NCBI GenBank assembly: GCA_001643675.2
Contig: LSRY02000012.1
Location: 1,552,501 to 1,616,500, forward strand
Length of the DNA stretch: 64,000 nt
Reading direction: 5' to 3'
Source: Monocercomonoides exilis
Taxonomy: Eukaryota; Preaxostyla; Oxymonadida; Polymastigidae
This document shows, piece after piece, positions 24,332-37,300 of this stretch. Under the pieces are notes generated by a model, which ran no database searches, was not told the DNA's origin, and saw only the letters and a program-made list of their open reading frames with translations. Every line of letters begins with the position of its first letter. The stretch's first letter is position 1. Both the position numbers and the translations under genes were made by a program.

Positions 24332-25105
24332 TCAAAATATTTTTATTTACTATTCCTGAGAATATTTTTTTTATTTTTTCAATTTTAGTGAAAAGATTTG
24401 ATAATTTTCGTTTTATTTTTAAGATAAAAGACTTGGTTGTGGAAGCGCAATCTTTTTGTTTTGAGATTTTTAAGTGTTGTTATTGCTATTAAACTTAAGT
24501 TTTTAATGTTTTTGGTTAATTTTTGATATTTAACGCTTCGCTTATTTATTATTTTTTGTATTTCATAAATTTCGACAAAAAATTAAAAAAAAAAAATTAA
24601 ATTTGAATTGCTGTGTTCACATATGTTGAAAAATAGTTGTTAAAGTGATTGTTATATGTATCACAAATAATTTGTAACCAAAAAATGGATTTGAAGCAAA
24701 AGAGACAAAAATACACAAAAATATATTTTTCTTGTAATAATCTCTATCAAAAAATTGAAGATTTTCGTCTTTTAAAAATACATATATTTGCTTATAATAT
24801 TCATAATTACGCTTTTTTAATAACGAAAAATGTGGTTTGTTCCAATAAAATCTTCCACTTATCGAAATTTATGAAATACAAAAAATAATAAATAAGCGAA
24901 GCGTTAAATATCAAAAATTAACCAAAAACATTAAAAACTTAAGTTTAATAGCAATAACAACACTTAAAAATCTCAAAACAAAAAGATTGCGCTTCCACAA
25001 CCAAGTCTTTTATCTTAAAAATAAAACGAAAATTATCAAATCTTTTCACTAAAATTGTAAAAATAAAAAAAATATTCTCAGGAATAGTAAATAAAAATAT
25101 TTTGA
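24332..25105. repeat. Long near-perfect inverted repeat (foldback element, 244-bp arms)
   Basis: Positions 24332-24575 and 24862-25105 are reverse complements over the full 244 bases, with one mismatch visible in a T/A run near 24383 and no indel. They enclose a 286-bp AT-rich spacer. The spacer has no significant reading frame. Arms this long and this similar indicate either a recent foldback transposon insertion or a gene-conversion-maintained palindrome. Transcription through it would give a long hairpin RNA. No transposase is present, so the element is non-autonomous if mobile. Confidence 0.85.
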
Positions 25106-25208
25106 TTGTTTTTTGAAAACAGCTGTCTCGCATGCTGTCAGACGTGAACACTTTTGGAGTGACATGACGTGACAGAAATAAATATTTAATATATGATAAA
25201 AATGTGTG

Positions 25209-25657
25209 CAGTCAAAGCCGGATATAATCACATCGAATATAATCACATACGTTTACAGTCACATTTTTTTATGCACCAACATTTTTGTACAAATTTTCAT
25301 TCATTTTTCATCGCATATAATCACGGGGATGTAAATATGTAATCACAATTTTTATTATAATGTGTATTTTTTTCAATAAAAAATTTATTTTTTTTTCAAA
25401 ATTTTCAAAATTTTGATTTTACAAAATAATGATGAAATAGGTCTGAATAATGTGTACAAATAATAAAAATTGTTTTTTCTATTGAAAAATGCGTTTAAAT
25501 GAAGAATTATCAAAAATAAAATATTTTCCCCAAAATAAATTTTTTAATTTATTTATTTTCGTTTATTTCTGTGTAAACAGGATCGGACATTATCACAATC
25601 GGATATTTTCACAAAAAGTTGTGCAAAAACCAATGTGATTATATCCGATTTTGACTG
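25209..25657 (+). mobile_element. Non-autonomous TIR element, copy A (MITE)
   Basis: This 449-bp element starts CAGTCAAAGCCGGATATAAT and ends with the reverse complement of CAGTCAAAATCGGATATAAT. About 25 bp of terminal inverted repeat show two differences. Inside each end the motif CGNATATNATCACA recurs (for example 25219-25248 and 25582-25605), as expected of subterminal transposase-binding repeats. It has no coding capacity. The CAGT...TCGGATATAA style of end recalls pogo/Tigger-type Tc1-mariner elements, but no TA duplication flanks it, so the superfamily is uncertain. Copy B lies 1 kb downstream in the opposite orientation. Confidence 0.75.
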
Positions 25658-26650
25658 TTATAATAAGTTTCTTTTTGATGTGCATTTTCAAAATTTAATT
25701 GCACAATGTGTTGTGTCGTGTTCATTTTTTTGTTGTGTCAATACCACGGAACTCCTGTTACTCCCTGTTACTGACGTAATTCAAGTCGATTGTCTCTTTT
25801 TTCAAATATATGTGTTTTTAACAAGTTGATCATTTTTTTTTAAGTTTTGAACTTGTTTTATTCTTATATTTATTGTTTGTTAATAATTATCATTTTTTCG
25901 ATTTTTCTAATTTTTTTTTCTAATTCATTTGGGTTATATAAGCTGGTTCTTCACAAAGATGTGGAGCCCAGACATTTCACTGTTGCATTACGAAAACGAT
26001 GGGATGAATGAATATCTTTCTTTTTTTGAACTTTCTGTGAAGAACATTTTTGATGGCGATGCTGTTCACTTCCTGTTCATTTCATTAGCTCCTGCAGATA
26101 TCAATGACCAACTCCATATTTGAAATTAAAGCGATCAATTTGTCCACAAGACTCAAAACTTCCAGATCCGGGAAATATATCACAGTTTCGCTTCTGGAGG
26201 AGAAATACAAGTGAATATTCCAGGCAAGAGCCACTTGCGCCCTTAAGGAATGAGTGAAAACAATGAACAAAAACAGAGATATATTCCTCCTCAATATTAC
26301 ACACCATACATAGCTAACATCAAAGGGGATTATGACTCTTGCAGGAATGGAGATGCTGAAAGGAGGTGTAACTGAGGAATATCAGACAGACACAATAAAG
26401 CACACATCGATATCCAAACAATCATCAAGTGGGATCCCGGAGGTTTGAATCGCCAAGCACACGTTCCAATCAATAATTGATCACACACCGTGCAGGTCAC
26501 ACCACATAGCTGATCCGGCAAGCCGGATGGCCCACGCGCTCCTTGCCCCAGAGTAAAATAGTTCACAACAGGAAGATGACACAGTCGTGAAGAAGAACTT
26601 CATTCCCGAGAAAACAGATGGCATTCACTTTTGTGTGACCCAGCAAACGA
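25658..26650. other. Core between the two inverted TIR elements, partly GC-richer
   Basis: About 1 kb lies between the element copies. The segment 26330-26570 is visibly richer in G and C than its surroundings. Short frames occur on both strands: 25929-26123 + (MGYISWFFTKMWSPD...) and 26330-26566 - (MNYFTLGQGARGPSG...). None is long enough or motif-bearing enough to name. The pieces could be remnants of a decayed transposon or host gene. Confidence 0.35.
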
Positions 26651-27096
26651 CAGTCAAAATCGGATATAATCGCATCTGGTTTTGCACAACTTTTTGTGTC
26701 TATATCCGATTGTGATTATATTCGATGTGACATTTCCTTGAAAAAATTAAAAAAAAAATTAGAAATTATTTATCTTGGGTCAATTTATTATTTTTCAAAT
26801 TCTTCACATAAACACATTTTTCAATTGAAACAATAATTTTTATCTTTAATGGACATTATAAAGACTCATAAAGACATAATTTTTAAAAAATCAAAAAATA
26901 GAAATATTTAATCAGAAAATCAATTTTTCTATGAAAAAATCACACGTAATGAAATAGTTGTGATTATATATATTTGCTCTGTGATAATTTGAGATGGAGA
27001 ATGAATGAAAAACAGGCCAAAAATGTTTTTGCACACAAAAATGTGACGATAAACGAATGTGATTGTATTCGATGTGATAATATCCGGTTTGGACAG
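26651..27096 (-). mobile_element. Non-autonomous TIR element, copy B (inverted relative to copy A)
   Basis: This 446-bp element begins CAGTCAAAATCGGATATAAT and ends at 27096. Its left end aligns with the reverse complement of the right end of copy A, including the shared stretch TTTTGCACAACTTTTTGTG, and its right end (reverse complement CTGTCCAAACCGGATATTAT) aligns with the left end of copy A. Internal ATCACA-containing repeats are conserved. The two copies are therefore the same family in opposite orientation. They are diverged by eye, so the insertion or duplication is not recent. It has no coding capacity. Confidence 0.7.
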
Positions 27097-28384
27097 TTCA
27101 AAAATAATGCTTGGTTGAAAGCCAATTCAACAGTCAAATCAAGCGAACTTCGCAACCGCACCCTTCACGACACAAGCACTGCCACCAATGCCCCCTCCAC
27201 AACAAACAATATTCGTGCAACGGACCATTCAAATAGCAAAACTCCCAACGAGTGTGGAAGAACAGGAGGATTAGGAGAGGGGAGAGAGGAAAGAATCAGA
27301 ACCAGAGAAGAATAGAGAAGGGTCAAAGACTCAAAGGACAATCAATTGCATTGAGGCATACAAAAACAAAGATTTGCCCAATTAAGAACTCTCCTTTGAT
27401 AAAGAGATGTTGATGATAGATTTTTTCAACAAAAAATTTTGAATATTGAATTCATGTTTATTGCGATAGATCATCTTTTTCACTTTTTTGCATTTTTTTA
27501 ACATCAGGTCAATTCTTCCATAAGAACGAACAAAATCAATCAATCTAAATTGTTGTTTTTTTCATCGAATAGGTATTTTCAAAAACATCATCAAACAATT
27601 ATCATTTATTTGGAGAATAATGCAAAATAATTCAAAAAATTTCTGATCATTCAATTAACTTCGAATATCCTTAAAAGGAAACAGTTTATCTTGTAAAGAG
27701 TTTCATATGGCCAAAAGATGATTATTTTCAAATGAGAAATACTTATTCATGAATTTAAAAGAAAAAACATTTCAGTGCAGATGCACACCGGATATATTTG
27801 CTTCAAAATATTTTGGAAAATTTGAAAGCAAAGATTTGCCAGCCGATAATTAATTAATACTTTGTTCACAACAATCTCGATTTCATTTGAAATAACTATT
27901 TTAAAGCTTCCAATTTTTTTATTTGAAATGAAAAATATGTTCTTTTACTGAAAAATTTCCTTTATTGAATAATTTTTTGGTGTTCATTACAACAAAAATG
28001 GCAAATGTTGTTTGCATGAGCAAATAAAAGTTCAAAACATATTTGGAAAATTCAATTTCGAAACATTACGAGTTGTTGAATAATTCAAACAATTAATTGA
28101 AACTGCTATTTCTGATCCAATCAAAACCCAACAATGAAAATACAGCAATACCATCCGTATGATTGCTGAATTTTTCTTTTTCATTGGATCTCTTTGTTCA
28201 TCTTTTTCTCTTTTCATTCAGTCACTTCCCTCATCCAGTCAAACTGTGGCTTCTGATTCTCATTTCTCAACTCTCTTCGATGAACCCTCTCTTATCCCAC
28301 ATCCTCCAATCTTCGCCTTTTGAAGAAGCAATATTATACACTTTTGTGTTTTTTGATAATTATTTTCTTTCAGACTGAACATGC
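27097..28384. other. AT-rich spacer downstream of the repeat island
   Basis: About 1.3 kb separates the second element from the stop of the giant beta-helix gene on the minus strand. Open frames are short and of random composition. I saw no RNA gene, TIR or splice-supported exon chain. Confidence 0.45.
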
Positions 28385-31300
28385 TCATCTCACCCTCGAG
28401 ACAAACGAGCTTTCTTCTGTCATCGTTCCACTTTCCTCATTTTCATCTTCTGTTTCACCAGTGATGTCAATCGCATCTGAAATAGTAACCATCGCTGCGC
28501 CTGATGGAAATCGCTGGATGAACTCTCGCTTCAACTCAACAAGTGTTGGACGGCTTCCACTCTCTTCCAACATGCACCTCTCCGAAATCACTCCAATAGG
28601 CAACTCTCGAATGCATTCAACTTTTGGCCTCTCTCCATTCACAATCTTCTTCCCTGCAACTTCCGCTTCAAACTCCCAAAACGGGATCTTGAGTGTCAGA
28701 CACTCCCACAGCATCATCCCGATCGAGAACGACACTGACTCCTTTGTTGCTCCCATCTTCTTGTTGATCAGCAGTTCTGGCGCCTTCCACCTCAGACACT
28801 CTTTTTTGAAGTCATTCTCTTCCTCAAATGCTGATGAAGGAAGAGAGTCTTCATCATCATCATCATCATCTCCACTTGCAGATGTTACAACAGTTGATGA
28901 AGAGATGGATGATGAATCTGAATCATCAGATGAGAAGTCAGAGTGCATCACAATACAAATGACCATGTGTTCAGAGAATAACACAATGTGAGGGCTGAGA
29001 TTGGCCAATGACTGAAGTGAGTTTTCCATCTCATCAAATGAGTGGAGTGCCCCATTCGCCACCCAGAACAGGATCTGGGCAGCTGTTTGTTCTCTTTCCT
29101 TCAACGTGCCAATCGCCATCTCCTTCTTCTCATTCCTCCCATGAAGCAGCATGAACAGTGAATCCCTCAGATCCACAATCAGCTTCTCATGTGGAGACGA
29201 GCAGGCCATTGCATCCACCAGATTCGACATCGACGACGTGGTGGGGCACAGATCCTCTCCGCGAACAAATGTCGAATCTGAATCTGTTGTCGAAGTGGTG
29301 GAAGTGGATGAAATGGATGGTGATGACGTTCTCTTTCTTATCTCTTCTTCCTCCTCCTTTTCTAATGCCCAATCAGGGATCTTGTCTGAATCTCTCCCCA
29401 AAATGTATTCAGTTGATCCACTCTCAGATAGAAGATGCTCTGATGACTCAGAATGTCCCAGGCTTTTTTCGTACACCCTCTTCTTTATCCTTTCTTCATT
29501 CTTCTTCTCAGCCTCCTTCTCCGCTCTCCTCCACTGATCTTCAGGTGACATCTCCATCGTCACCATCTCAAACGCCTTCGGATCTTTTCTGATATTATCA
29601 TTCACAATCTCTCTCAGATCTTCTGCTTCATTCTTCACCTTTCTCCACCGAACAACCAAAACAACAATCACTGCCAGCAACACAATGAAAACTGCACATG
29701 CAACCACAATAATAACCCAAAATGAGTTTGATCCTTTCCCTCCTTGAACAACATTTCCATCACCATTCTTCTCAGACTCTGTTCTGTTCTTCAGGATGAA
29801 AGAGTCAGTGGATGATTGTTCATTGGATTTCCCAAACAGAACGCACACTCTCACTTCTGCTTCGTCTCCAGCCTCAGCTATTGTCTTCGAAGGCACACTC
29901 CCTTCTGCTTCTGTCTCAGATACATATCCATTTCCATCAAACTCATATTTTTCGATCTGCTTTTCGTCACCAATTTGTTTCACAACCATGAACAATAAGT
30001 TGCAAGGGAGCAGAAGCTTCCCTTTGAACACAAGTTTCACTTCAGCTCCTGCTTCTTTTGTTTCAACACGCTCCAATGATGGAATGAAGAATGAAGATGC
30101 TCTTTCTGATGCAATCCCTTCAAAGAGGCATCCTTCATTCAAAAACCAAAGTGATGTGTTTTTCTCCAAGCCATCTCCTCCTTTCAAGCTGGAAATGGTC
30201 AGCGAAGCAGAATCCGAGCAAATAATGTTTCTTCGCACAGATGGGTAATTCTCAATCGAAGGGCTGTTGTTGCTGAAATTACCTGCCTCAATCATCACAT
30301 ATCCTCCACTCACACTCATTCCTCCTTTTGAGGAGTTGCAGATTGTTGTATCTCTCAATTCAACAGAACAATTTGTGAAATCAACAACAGAACCATTCCA
30401 TTTGCAGATTTCATCTGCAATATCATTCCCTTCACTTCCTGAAACAAGATTCCCTTCAAACACACACGACTCCATCAATATCTTTTCTGCCAACGCAATC
30501 GCTATTTGGCTCCCCTTTGGCAACTCCGATGTGCACCCACAACAAGAGCAGTTTCTCATCTCAAAACCTTTCATGTGCTGAGTTGTGCAAACAATGCAAG
30601 ACCCACAGTTTGATCGGCTGATGTTGGAGAATGATGATAACGCCAAAGATAAAACGAGCGAAGAGTGACCAATTTCAACTGAGATAAGACTTCTATCTTG
30701 AAGAGTTATGTTTGTGGCTATCAACTTTGAAATGCTCACTTCCTCACTCTTTCCACATTCAATCACCGAACTCTTGCATTCCACACTATCCACTCCCAAA
30801 TCCTCAAATGTTGCACGTTCCGAACTCAATAAAAGGAAAACAGGCTTTGAGAATTTCAAGCGGCCAACACTGCACTTTTCTGCCTCAAATACCCCATCTT
30901 CAACAACAATCAGAGAAAAATTGAAAAGGGTCTGGGAATTCTCTGTTGTTCTGCTCTCTGACAAGAACGAAACAGATTCGAGAACAAGAGATCCATTCAA
31001 CTGGCGCATCAAGCACAAGCAGTCAACATTCCCCATTCCACCAAAAATGAAAGAAACATTTTCAAATCGAACAAACTCCGAAGTTCTCACGACTCCTTCA
31101 CCTTCCAAATCGAACCCTCTCACTTTTATCTCAGCATTCCTGCTCACCTCCATCGACTTGATTGTCACCCTCTGAGCAGAGCACAAACCAGTTAATGCTG
31201 ACTCATTCCAGACAAACAACTGTGAATAATCAGATGGGATGATATGACCCATCCCAACATTCAGCGATGAACACACACCCTTCATTTCCCCACAGTTCTT

Positions 31301-34300
31301 GCTATCGCTGTTGTTCCCCACAATCGAAGACACAAATATGAATTCGCTCCTGAACACAAACACTCTCCCAAGCAGATCTTCCTCATCTCCATAATTGTCT
31401 GCTGTGCATCCCCATATTGCCAGCTCCTTCACAAACGGCTCCACAAAATTTATCAGGAACTGTGATTCACTTATTTTCGAGTCAAGGTCTGTGCACTTCA
31501 CAAACACATCTCTTCCCTTTGATGCGACATTCCCTTTGAAAGTGATATTCGACAGCACAAATGGCAACGCTTCCTGTGACGCACTTTGTGATTTCAAAAA
31601 CAATCCTCCTCCTCTTCCAGTGTTCGAGCAGAAGCATTCTGTCACATTTGTGTGATTCATCTCCAGCCTCCCCCTCTCATTGAGGAGGAAGAACATTCCT
31701 CCTCCTTCATTCGAGCTTGTCGATCCACATCCATCAATTGTTGAGTTCTCCATTTTCAGTCTCATTTCATTCGGCACATCACAGCAAAGCAATGAAGGGT
31801 TGTTTGTCACGCTGTTCTTCACGTTCACAAACGAACATTGCTCAAACAGAATGCTCCACTCTTCTTCTTCATCAACATTTTCACTTCCAGAAATTGCAGT
31901 TTCACTCATCGCAATTGCACTTTTCCCACTCAATGAAATATCTATGAATGTCACATCGTTCATGGCTGTCAAACAATCAGCTGATATGCTCATAATCTCA
32001 TGCATCGTTGAAAATCCAGCTATCTTTGTCTCTTCGATCTCAACAATTCCTTTCGAGGCACTGATCAGCACAAATGACACCTCACCTTCAGCATTGTGAC
32101 TCCTGTGTATTGAACAGCTCACAACACTCGTTTTGACTGAATCTGAACCTGTCTGGATGAGGATGTTTGCAACATTATCAAATGCAGTCGGAATCGCCAT
32201 CCCCACTTCTTTGAATTGAACAACCCCTTTGCACTCAACAATCACATTCCCATTCCCTTCAATCTCTTTCACAAATTGGATTTTGTCTGATTCCCTATTT
32301 GTTCCTTCCACCTTCATCTCGCACATCCTTATTTCACTCCTCATTTCACAAACTCCACGAATCATCATCGTCTCAGCTGTTGAACGGCTGATCCGATTCA
32401 TTCCATAATCAACAGAGCTGCACGGATACTCCAACAATCCACACACAATCACATTGTTTCCTTCCTCTGCAATATATACACTTGATCCAATGCTTTTCCA
32501 GAAATAGATCAGTGGGATTGCACACTCCTTGTTTCCTCCATCATATCCTCTCATTGAGTCTTCAGTCAGCATTTCCAATCTATCTTTCACGAATGGAAGC
32601 GTTTCGTTATTGACGCTGCTGGCAAGCGATAGAGACGAAACGAACAGATCCTTCCCATATTTCGCATTGTTTGGCCTGTCAGATGAAATAATAGGTGAGG
32701 ATATCACAAATGCTGCTTTTCCTTCTTCTTCTTCTTCTTTCAGTATCTTCAGCATTATTCCTCCTCCATATCCAATTGCTTCCCCTTCATATGGAGCTGT
32801 GCAACCAAAAAATGTGCATCCACTCACCACAAGATTCGTTTCTGAAGATGATTCACAAAAGAGTGCACCTCCTCCAATCTCATTTCCCTCTCCTTCAACA
32901 GCGCAGCCTTCGAATGCACAGTCAAATATTTCCACTTTGTAATCTCTTTCATCATCTTCATTCGTAATGCTGATGCACCCTCCACTTCCCTTCGAACGAG
33001 AAATCGATGAAAATGTGCATCCTGACATCTCATCGATATTTCCGTTGTGACACTCAACAACACACCCATCACCAAATGTGATATCTCCAAAATGGCTGTT
33101 CGTCATATTTAATGAAGGAACACATTCATTGCTTCCCTCAACAATGAAAAACGATGAATCTCCAATTTTCATATTCTCTGATCCAAACTCACTCACCCCC
33201 ACAACCCCTCCAACTGCCTTCACAAACACAGTCGAAATTGCCTCAGCACCTCCTTCCATCCCGCATTTGTTCAGTGTGAGCTTCCCTGAACGGCACTCAA
33301 ACACACTTTCATGAAAAGACAGGGATTTAATCATAGAAAATACAATTCCAGTTACAGATACAGTGATTGTGCTTTCTATTAGTGCATTTTGTGCTCCATC
33401 TATCAAATCACAAACAACACATTTCATTTTATTCTCCTTTGCTTTGATGTTCCACCCATTTGCACTCAAGCTCAATTCCTCCTCAAAAGAAAATGAATCA
33501 ATGATTGAGATATCTTTTTTCCTATCCTCAAAATGAACTGATGCTGCCTTGGCGATTGTGGAACATGGAAACGCTTCATGTCCACACATCGAAAAATCAT
33601 GGCTTGATGATCCTCCTCCAACAAATGCAGACACTGAAAAGTTATTCCACAAATACAACACCAGCGGAATGGCAAATGCCTCATTCAGCGCTGATCTCTC
33701 AAACCCATTCAATTTTGAAAAGTTATTCAAATCAACATCAAATCCAATCGATCTTCTGTCAATTACATTCATCAGCTCTTTTGCGTTAACGAACACTTCT
33801 TTCCCTTCTCTGGCATCACACCAGGAAAATAAAACATCCTTCAAAACGAATGAGCTTGCTCCATCATCCAAATGAAGATAAATCCCTCCTCCATATCCAC
33901 GCTCTCCATCTGTGTTTTGTATTGCCTTGCAATTTGTGAATTGAAGCAAACCACTTCCATCATTGGAATATGCCTCTTGTGTTTGGTCAGCATCTGTCAT
34001 GTTTCCCACAGTGTAGGATGATCCTTCTTCCATCTCAACCCACAACCCTCCTCCATTTCCCCCATTGCTCTCACACCCTGACATCATCCCACCAACAATT
34101 TCCAGTGAGCAATCCCTCCCAAGTGTGCATTCCACTGCTCCTCCATTTTCTCCGTTCCATCTGAATCCACTCATTGAACTGTTTGTGAGCTTCAGCATCT
34201 TGGCTGAATTTGTTGAAATCACTCGAATTGACTCTGTTGATGATTTCACTGAAAGTGTTGAATCTCTTATCGAAAAAGAAGCTCCATTAGCCACCCCAAA

Positions 34301-37300
34301 CAAAACACTATTTGTCTCAGACAAAATATCTTCAACGATCATGGAAGAGAATGTGCCTGCAGCATTGCTTCCATCAAGACTGATCAATGGATGATCTCCA
34401 ATAACCAAAGACAAGACATTCAACGATGAAACAGAAACCTCTCCTGCTGTTGCTGACAAAAACACAAAAGATAACGCTGATTGAGCGTCTTGAAAAGTCA
34501 GCGAGCAGCTCTCAAGCGAAAATGAATATGATGCGGAACTGAAGAATGCTTCATGACTTTGGAGAACAGAAGGAACAGAAAAAACAAGTGAGCTCATATT
34601 CGCATTTGCACTGACTGCTATCATATTTTCTCTTTCTCCATTCGGATCGTCACTCACCTTCCATCCACTGTTTCCATCTTTCCCTCTGATCATGTGTTTG
34701 AAGGAGTCGAATATCAGCTCATCTTGCATTTCGATCATCCCATCAATAACAATCTTCCTTTCTTCCTCTTGCCTTGTCAGTGAATGTTTCAGAGTCAGAC
34801 ATGGAAACTCAGCAAATCCACAGTGAGAATGATCAAATGCATCAGCACTGTTCACAGAAATCTCATCTGGCAAAGGAATCAGATAAACACAAAGCGGAAT
34901 TGGAGCTGATTCATCTCCATTATCATATCCTTGTATCTTGCTCTTTGTTTCAAACGAGGCAGTCAATGAAGTGATCTTCCCACTTTTTGCTGTTGTTTCC
35001 AGATCGAACGAGTCAACAAAAATGTCACTTCCCCATTTGGCTCTGTTTCTTTCAAATGCTGATGAAATCAGAAAATCTGCATTTGCGTCTTTCACTTTCA
35101 GTCCAGTCCCTCCTCCTCTGCCTTGTGTGGTTGAGGCATAACAATTTTTCACAATTCCTCCTTTCACGTTCAATGAACTTCCACTCCCCACTTCAACCAT
35201 CATGCCTCCTCCAAAATCAGAGAATTCACTTCCACAGCCATCAATCGTGCATCCTTCAAGAGTTATCGAATGCGACCCTTCACCCACATTCATCAGCGAT
35301 GAATCTGCTGTTGTTCTCACAATGTTTGTGAATGTGCAGTTATCCAGAGACAATGAAACAGATGATTCTTGATAAAGAGATATCAAACTTGTGGCGCTGA
35401 TTGTTTGTCCCCATCTCACATCTTTCATCTTCAACTCTCCCCCCTCAAGTTTCACAAGTGAGTTCTGAATGCTCCTCTCTTCTGAATGAGCTGCATCCAT
35501 CGATATGTCCAATCTATTCGCATCTATCAACCCACTTTCCTTCACCTCAAACAGTCTGCTTTGTCGGTTGTTTTCATATGATGTGTTGTGTACCACAGAC
35601 AGATCACTCACAGCCAATTTCCCTGTTCCAACACAAAACAAACACAACCCAATTGCATCAAATTTTGTTTCAATGGCTGAGTCAGAGGGAGAATCTCCAT
35701 TCACAGAGATTGTTTTCTCCGCAATATTTACTCCTTTTCCTTCCAAAACTGTTCCAGAAAGTACCTTGATTTCCTTCACAAATCCAACAATCATTTGGGT
35801 CAAGCAATGGCTGATTGTGATGCATGCACAACTTTCATTCAATCCACAGCTGAATGTGTCTTTCGCATTTTCCTGAACTTGAGTTGAAGCCACAAATCTG
35901 CTTCTTCCTCCCACATTTGGAAGCCAATAGCTTTTATCTTTTCCATCTGCTAAATATCTCACACCTTCAGTTCTTGTAGAATAACACCAAACAAGTTGGG
36001 AATCTGTTGAATTACCATCGATAGCAATATCATTACCATGTGCAGCTGTGTTGTTGTGAAAAAAACAAAACAAAAGAATAGCTCCATTGAAACTATTTAT
36101 TAGAATACTAGCGGCCCCGCCGCCACCATCTGAATGGCAATTTTGAAAAAAACAGTTATGAGCAACAGCTTTTGCAATTGTGTTCCAATGAATGAATCCT
36201 CCTCCACCCGAACTGCTTGGACTATGTGCACCGCAGTTTTGGAAATAACAATCCAAAATGCACTCTTTTGTTTTTGTTGTTTTTGAACTCCAAATTCCCA
36301 ATCCTCCACCATCATTACCTGTCCATCCATCCTTGAAAAGACAGTTTTCGACAAACATCTGAACTGATATTTGAGATAGTTCTATCCCGGCTCCTCCACA
36401 ATCATTTGATGCAACACAATAACACTCAACAAATGTTGAATGCTTCACAGTGCATTCTGCAATGCTCAAAGCAAAAATACCTCCACCTCTTGTTAAAGTT
36501 GCATTGCATTTCACAAATGATGAATTCTCCACTGTCAGTGTTGCATTCTCGTTGTCATGCACATACAGTGCTCCGCCACACTCGGATGAACAGCCAATCC
36601 ATTCAGCATTCATGAAGTTCTGTGTTTCAGTTGTTGTCAGTCTGCCTGTATTTTTAACTTTCCGATCCACCCTTTCGTTGTGATGGAAGGTGCAATTGTT
36701 GCAGGAAAAAGAAACAGATCCTTCTGTTCCACTCACAATTCCTCCCTCCAACACATTCATCGAGTTCTCAACATCACAATCCTCCATTCTGCTCATTTTC
36801 ATCACTGATATGTGATCAACTGGTATTTTTTCCGTTTCCATGAATTTCATTGTGATATTCACAAACATGCAGTTTTTCATCCCTTCATAATTTCCTGAAC
36901 CATCTCTCAAAAAGCTGCCTCCACTTCCACCAAACACAACGTTCTTCCACTCACTGCTTCTCACAACCAACGATGAATCTTCAGCTCCCATCTTCACAAG
37001 ACTTGCCATCGATTCACACTTGTCATCACTTCCGATATTCAAGGTCGTATTTATCATCTCACACGCTCCTCGATTATCAATATATGGTGCATTAAAACTG
37101 CATTTTCTCATCAACAAACAGTTATCAAGGCACAGGAATGATTTTGCACAAATGCCAAAAACAACAGAATCGTCTGGCTTTTCAAGCAACAACCCCTTCA
37201 ATTCGGCTGATGAGTTGTGTATTTCACAGAACATATGAACAACACTTCCTTTTGCTGAAATACCACTCTTCTCCATCCCACAAACACGGAAATCATCATA

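Noticed and set aside
24324-25121. GAAAACA heptamers as target-site duplication of the inverted repeat
   Set aside because: Seven bases of A-rich sequence are likely by chance, and the right copy sits nine bases beyond the arm; kept only as a note.
26330-26570. GC-rich patch considered as SRP RNA or another structured ncRNA
   Set aside because: The conserved SRP Alu-domain and helix 8 motifs are absent, as is any cloverleaf or RNase P signature.
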